DNA from: Lysobacter sp.
GTDB taxonomy: Bacteria; Pseudomonadota; Gammaproteobacteria; Xanthomonadales; Xanthomonadaceae
Reading direction: 5' to 3'
DNA: 64,000 nucleotides
Assembly: GCA_011526085.1 (NCBI GenBank)
Contig: WYBC01000031.1
Span: 62,001 to 126,000, forward strand
The notes below the pieces were generated by a model. That model was given only the letters and a program-made list of their open reading frames with translations. It was not told where the DNA came from and did not search any database. Below, piece by piece: positions 60,845 to 64,000 of the stretch; the first letter of the stretch is position 1, and the number at the start of each line of letters is the position of its first letter. Position numbers and translations under genes: made by a program.

Positions 60845-61261
60845 TCACTTCGGCAACGTCTTCTCCCGTCGCTGCGCCAGCTTCGCCGCGATCAACGCCA
60901 GCGGTAGCGGCAGCAAGAGTCCGAGCACCGCCATCCAGGTCGGATGATCGGGCACCAGCTTGATCATGGCGATCACGCCGAACATCACCACGAACGCGGA
61001 GGCGAGGGCGGCGACGCGGGGATGACGGGCGATGCGTGCGCCGACCCAGGCGCCGATGAAGGTGCCGACGCACCAGGCGAGCACGACCATGGCCAGCGCG
61101 CCGGTCGGGGCCAGGGCGATGATGTGGCCGACGTGTTCGGGATTGCCGGGATCGAGCCCGTCCGGTGGCGGATAGATCGCGTGGCCGAGGGTCTCGACCA
61201 GCGAGATGACGAGCATCGTCGTGACGATGCCCAGCAGGATGCCCAGAACAGTGCGCCACAT
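60845..61261 (-). CDS. Hypothetical four-segment membrane protein
   Basis: A 138-residue inner-membrane protein with about four hydrophobic segments: TVLGILLGIVTTMLVISLVE, IIALAPTGALAMVVLAWCVG, VAALASAFVVMFGVIAMIKL and WMAVLGLLLPLPLALIAAKL. The sequence GLDPGNPEHVGHII is between the first two. The start at 61259-61261 is preferred to a frame reaching 62089, which is a shadow of the NlpC/P60 gene. Family not recognised. Confidence 0.78.
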   Translation of the reverse strand: MWRTVLGILLGIVTTMLVISLVETLGHAIYPPPDGLDPGNPEHVGHIIALAPTGALAMVVLAWCVGTFIGAWVGARIARHPRVAALASAFVVMFGVIAMIKLVPDHPTWMAVLGLLLPLPLALIAAKLAQRREKTLPK

Positions 61262-61353
61262 CGTCGTTGCCCCCACGTCGATTCCGTTCGCCGAAGCATG
61301 GGCCGGCCGCGCGCGGCCCGCAAGACCGGCGCCGACGGAACGCCAGAAACGCG

Positions 61354-61375
61354 AAAGGCCGCTTGCGCGGCCTTT
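61354..61375 (-). terminator. Hairpin after the first NlpC/P60 gene
   Basis: AAAGGCCGC, TTGC loop, GCGGCCTTT: a 9-base stem with short A/T ends, 24 bases past the stop of the leftward hydrolase gene. Confidence 0.6.
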
Positions 61376-61398
61376 GCGGGGCGACCGGAACGGTCGGT

Positions 61399-62082
61399 TT
61401 ACTGGGTGGCGACCCGGCGGGCCTGCAGGAACTTCTGGCTCCAGTAGCCGGTGGCGATGTTGGCGACTTCCACGTCCTTGCCGGTGCGCGGGGCGTGGAC
61501 GAACTGGCCGTTGCCGATGTAGATGCCGACGTGGTCGACATGCTTGCCGCGGCGGCTGAAGAACACCAGATCGCCTTCGACCAGAGCGTCGCGGTCGCGG
61601 ATCAGTTCGCCGACGGTGGCCATGTCGCGGGAGATGCGCGGCAGCTCGATGCCGAGGCTGTTGCGGAAGACGTAGCCGACCAGACCGCTGCAGTCGAAAC
61701 CGGATTCCGGATTGGTACCGCCCCAGCGATAGGGCGTGCCCAGCAGCGCCAGGGCGCGCTTGAGCATGGTGCGGATGCGACCTTCCTTCGGCGTTTCGGC
61801 GATGTCCTGGGCGGTTTCGCCGGGGACCGGGGCATCGTTGAAGATCGCGTGCATGTCGCGGGCGAAGATCATGCTGCGGCCGGAGATCGCCAGCGGGTTC
61901 TGCAGGGCGGGGTCGGCGAGCGGCGCGAGCAGCGACGGCGAGAGATCGAGCGGGTCGCCGGCATCGGCCGCCATGGCGGGCAGACTGCCCACGGCCAGCA
62001 GGCCGGCGACGATGAGACAGGAGAAACCGCGGGAGCGGTGGATGGCGAAGGGGCGGCCGGAGCCAGTGGCTGGGGTCGTCAC
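61399..62082 (-). CDS. Secreted NlpC/P60 endopeptidase (first copy)
   Basis: A 227-residue exported cell-wall hydrolase. A signal region around residues 17-38 (RGFSCLIVAGLLAVGSLPAMA) is present. The C-terminal catalytic domain shows GTPYRWGGTNPESGFDCSGLVGYVF (nucleophile Cys in DCSG), HVDHVGIYIGNGQFVHAPRTG (catalytic His). It cleaves peptide bonds in the wall stem peptide. The start is a GTG at 62080-62082 with a weak site. It is paralogous to the next gene upstream. Confidence 0.9.
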   Translation of the reverse strand: MTTPATGSGRPFAIHRSRGFSCLIVAGLLAVGSLPAMAADAGDPLDLSPSLLAPLADPALQNPLAISGRSMIFARDMHAIFNDAPVPGETAQDIAETPKEGRIRTMLKRALALLGTPYRWGGTNPESGFDCSGLVGYVFRNSLGIELPRISRDMATVGELIRDRDALVEGDLVFFSRRGKHVDHVGIYIGNGQFVHAPRTGKDVEVANIATGYWSQKFLQARRVATQ

Positions 62083-62213
62083 GCGTCATTCACTTTGCAA
62101 GAGGAGGAGGGATAGTGCCCGACGGCGGCCGGCAGGGGGTTCAGATTTCGTTAGACCCGGCCCGGAAAAGGTGACTCAGGTCGCGAAACGGGACATCCAT
62201 ACCCCCGCGCACG

Positions 62214-62792
62214 TCAGTCCAGCACGCGCTTGGCCCCGGTGTAGTGGTCCCGCCAGTAGGGTCCGTCGAGCCGGTCCAGGCGGACGGTGCCGCCGGTTCG
62301 CGGGGCGTGGACGAAGCGGCCTTCGCCGACGTAGATGCCGACGTGGGTGATCTCGCCGCCCTGGCCGAAGAACACCAGATCGGCCGGGGCGAGCCGGTTC
62401 GGCGCGATCTTCGGGCCCTGGATCGCGGCCAGATCCCGCGAGGTGCGCGGCAGCCGCAGATCGAGCATGTCGCGGAAGACGTAGTTGACCAGGCCGCTGC
62501 AGTCGAACCCGCTGTCCGGAGTGTTGCCGCCGTAGCGGTAGGGCGTGCCGACCAGCCCGATCGCGCGCATCAGAATGGCGTTGGCGGCCGCCGGATCCGC
62601 GGGCGGCGTGTTGCCCCAGTCGCGGGTCGGCCGGGCCGGCGGCGGATCGCGGCGCACCGTCTCCGGGCCACCGCAGCCGGTGAGGGCGAGCGTCAGTACG
62701 ATCAGGAGCGCGGGGATGCGGATCCCGGCGCGGCCGGCGGATGGCGTCGGGGCGGTGGAGCACGGATAATGCGCGGCCTTCATCGTGGCCAT
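62214..62792 (-). CDS. NlpC/P60 family lipoprotein (second copy)
   Basis: A 192-residue lipoprotein. After residues 1-39 the lipobox LALTGC marks lipidation of the Cys. The catalytic domain GTPYRYGGNTPDSGFDCSGLVNYVF and ITHVGIYVGEGRFVHAPRTGG carry the same Cys/His pair as the neighbour, and the two are about 50% alike by eye. Shares direction with the first copy, 131 bases apart. A second ATG three codons in is possible. Confidence 0.9.
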   Translation of the reverse strand: MATMKAAHYPCSTAPTPSAGRAGIRIPALLIVLTLALTGCGGPETVRRDPPPARPTRDWGNTPPADPAAANAILMRAIGLVGTPYRYGGNTPDSGFDCSGLVNYVFRDMLDLRLPRTSRDLAAIQGPKIAPNRLAPADLVFFGQGGEITHVGIYVGEGRFVHAPRTGGTVRLDRLDGPYWRDHYTGAKRVLD

Positions 62793-62876
62793 CTTGGCCG
62801 CATCGTCGGTCGGCGATCAAGCCGGCCCCTGCCGCGTTCCGCGGCCAGACCCCCTCCGGATCACCCGAGCCAGACC

Positions 62877-63356
62877 ATGAAAATCGAGAAAGACCGCGCT
62901 GTCCGTTTCCACTACACCGTCGGCGAAGTCGGCCAGCCGGCCACCGAAAGCTCCAATGGCGGCGAGCCGCTGGCGATCCTGATCGGGCACGGCAACATCA
63001 TTCCGGGCCTGGAGAAGGCGATGGAAGGCCGCGAGGCCGGCGAGACCTTCTCGGTCGACGTGCCCGCCGCTGAAGCCTACGGCGAGCGCCGCGAGGGCCT
63101 GAACCAGCGCATTCCCAAGAAGCATTTCGGCGAACAGCGCCTGATGCCGGGCATGCAGGTCGTGCTGCAGACCAACTTCGGTCCGCGCGCGGTCACCATC
63201 GAGAAGGTGGGCATGAGCGTGGTCGATGTCGACCTCAACCATCCGATGGCCGGCAAGGACCTGCATTTCGACATCGAGATCGTCGATGTGCGCGAAGCCA
63301 GCGCCGAAGAGGTCGAGCACGGCCATGTGCACGGCGATGGCGGTCATCACCACTGA
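62877..63356 (+). CDS. slyD: FKBP-type peptidyl-prolyl isomerase SlyD
   Basis: A 159-residue FKBP-type isomerase and metallochaperone. The FKBP domain with inserted flap is visible in VRFHYTVGEVGQP, LIGHGNIIPGLEKAMEGREAGETFSVDV, PAAEAYGER and VDLNHPMAGKDLHFDIEI. The C-terminal His-rich tail (HGHVHGDGGHHH) binds nickel and other metals, as in hydrogenase maturation. The ATG at 62877 gives the standard SlyD start. Confidence 0.95.
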   Translation: MKIEKDRAVRFHYTVGEVGQPATESSNGGEPLAILIGHGNIIPGLEKAMEGREAGETFSVDVPAAEAYGERREGLNQRIPKKHFGEQRLMPGMQVVLQTNFGPRAVTIEKVGMSVVDVDLNHPMAGKDLHFDIEIVDVREASAEEVEHGHVHGDGGHHH

Positions 63357-63383
63357 TCGGCGTTCCGCCCGTCGAGACCCGCG

Positions 63384-63407
63384 AACGGCCCGCGCAAGCG
63401 GGCCGTT
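63384..63407 (+). terminator. slyD: Terminator-like hairpin after slyD
   Basis: AACGGCCCGC, loop GCAA, then GCGGGCCGTT: a perfect 10-base stem 27 bases after the stop. There is no long U-tract, so it is a moderate terminator. Confidence 0.7.
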
Positions 63408-63505
63408 GTCGTTGCGGCCCGTCGCCGATGCGACGCATGGCGCAGGCGTGAGCCGGCGATGCGGCTAACATGGGCGTCCATTCCCTCTCGCGAAATTCCG
63501 TCCCG

Positions 63506-64000
63506 ATGCCATCGACCGATGATGTCCTGATCGCAGGCGGCGGCGTCAGCGGCCTGGCGACCGCGCTGGCGCTGCTCGAAGCCGGGCGCGGCGTGCACGT
63601 GATCGAAGCGAAGGCGATCGGCAGCGGGGCGTCGCACGGCAACTGCGGCACGATCACGCCCAGCCACGCGCCGCCGCTGGCGGCGCCGGGCACGCTCGCG
63701 AAGGCGCTGCGCTGGAGCCTGACGCCCGACGCGCCGCTGTACATCCCGCCGCGGTTCGATCCGCTGCTCTGGAGCTGGCTGCTCGGGTTCGCCCGCCGCT
63801 GCAATACCCGCGATTGGGAGGCCAGTGCACGCGGCAAGCATGCGCTGCTGGACGACTCGCGCCGCCGCCTCGCCGACTGGGTCGAACGCTTCGGCCTGCA
63901 GTGCGAATTCGTCGAATCCGGCGAGGACTACGTGTTCCGCGACAAGCGCGCGTTCGCCCACGGCCAGCGTGAGATTCCGCTGCTGCGCGAACTGGGCATC
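63506..64000 (+). CDS. DadA-like FAD-dependent amino-acid oxidoreductase, 5' part
   Basis: The open frame runs off the right edge; 165 codons are present. The N-terminal FAD-binding motif is VLIAGGGVSGLATALALLEAGRGVHVIEAKAIGSGASHGNCGTITPSHAPPLAAPGT, where GxGxxG, the Glu of the ADP-ribose contact and the GNCG(M/T)I of D-amino acid dehydrogenases are present. This suggests D-amino acid oxidation to a 2-oxo acid. The start at 63506 has no strong ribosome site. The rest of the gene is outside the window. Confidence 0.88.
   Translation, partial: MPSTDDVLIAGGGVSGLATALALLEAGRGVHVIEAKAIGSGASHGNCGTITPSHAPPLAAPGTLAKALRWSLTPDAPLYIPPRFDPLLWSWLLGFARRCNTRDWEASARGKHALLDDSRRRLADWVERFGLQCEFVESGEDYVFRDKRAFAHGQREIPLLRELGI

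Noticed and set aside
1-64000. tRNA, rRNA or CRISPR features
   Set aside because: I saw no T-loop pattern with a plausible acceptor stem, no rRNA-like sequence and no spaced identical repeats of 25-40 bases.

Overview
The window is high-GC, densely packed gammaproteobacterial DNA, most probably from the Xanthomonadaceae (Lysobacter/Luteimonas/Stenotrophomonas-like). The indications are a gspA-gspB pair of the ExeA/ExeB type, a lipase with a C-terminal tail of the kind Xanthomonadales use for type IV secretion of antibacterial effectors, TonB-dependent transport, PHA depolymerase, and many short inverted repeats of the 'GAGCGGGCTTCAGCCCGCT' type typical of the group. No rRNA, tRNA, CRISPR array or replication origin was recognised.

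Layout. 1-3.4 kb: a four-gene minus-strand set (DUF2589-like protein, a relative of it, a helical protein, a lysozyme-like enzyme) of unknown purpose. 3.8-7.4 kb: secreted M14 carboxypeptidase and an outer-membrane barrel. 7.7-18 kb: hybrid histidine kinase plus NAD-binding protein, DeaD helicase, S9 peptidase, a membrane protein, an S4 RNA-binding protein, then two VOC proteins, a zinc-ribbon protein and a YafY/WYL regulator, ending in a repeat-rich gap. 18.2-24 kb: gspB-gspA, two EamA transporters, a LysR regulator and a cupin. 24-34 kb: response regulator, DUF885 lipoprotein, GFA protein, DUF2785-like protein, and an overlapping three-gene operon for a formate-dehydrogenase-like molybdoenzyme, then a TPR-sulfotransferase and a TonB receptor.

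36.7-39.2 kb is a visibly AT-richer island: adenine methyltransferase, a PD-(D/E)XK nuclease and a truncated ISL3 transposase, ending abruptly in GC-rich native DNA. 39.4-51 kb holds a CrtC/AttH-like protein, a phosphatase and kinase-UspA fusion pair, cyclophilin, PadR regulator with membrane partner, a lipase effector with its lipoprotein immunity partner, PHA depolymerase, TfoX-N protein, methyltransferase, DODA dioxygenase and an HDAC-like hydrolase.

52.1-55.7 kb is the most interesting block: two Roadblock/LC7 proteins, an MglA-like small GTPase and two unfamiliar proteins in one direction behind a near-perfect sigma-54 promoter. This resembles an MglAB or Streptomyces conservon module but has its own composition. 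56-64 kb holds HemJ-like protein, alkaline phosphatase, dicarboxylate symporter, a small secreted protein, two NlpC/P60 hydrolases, SlyD and the start of a DadA-like oxidoreductase. Functions are assigned from visible motifs and family knowledge; no database search was possible.
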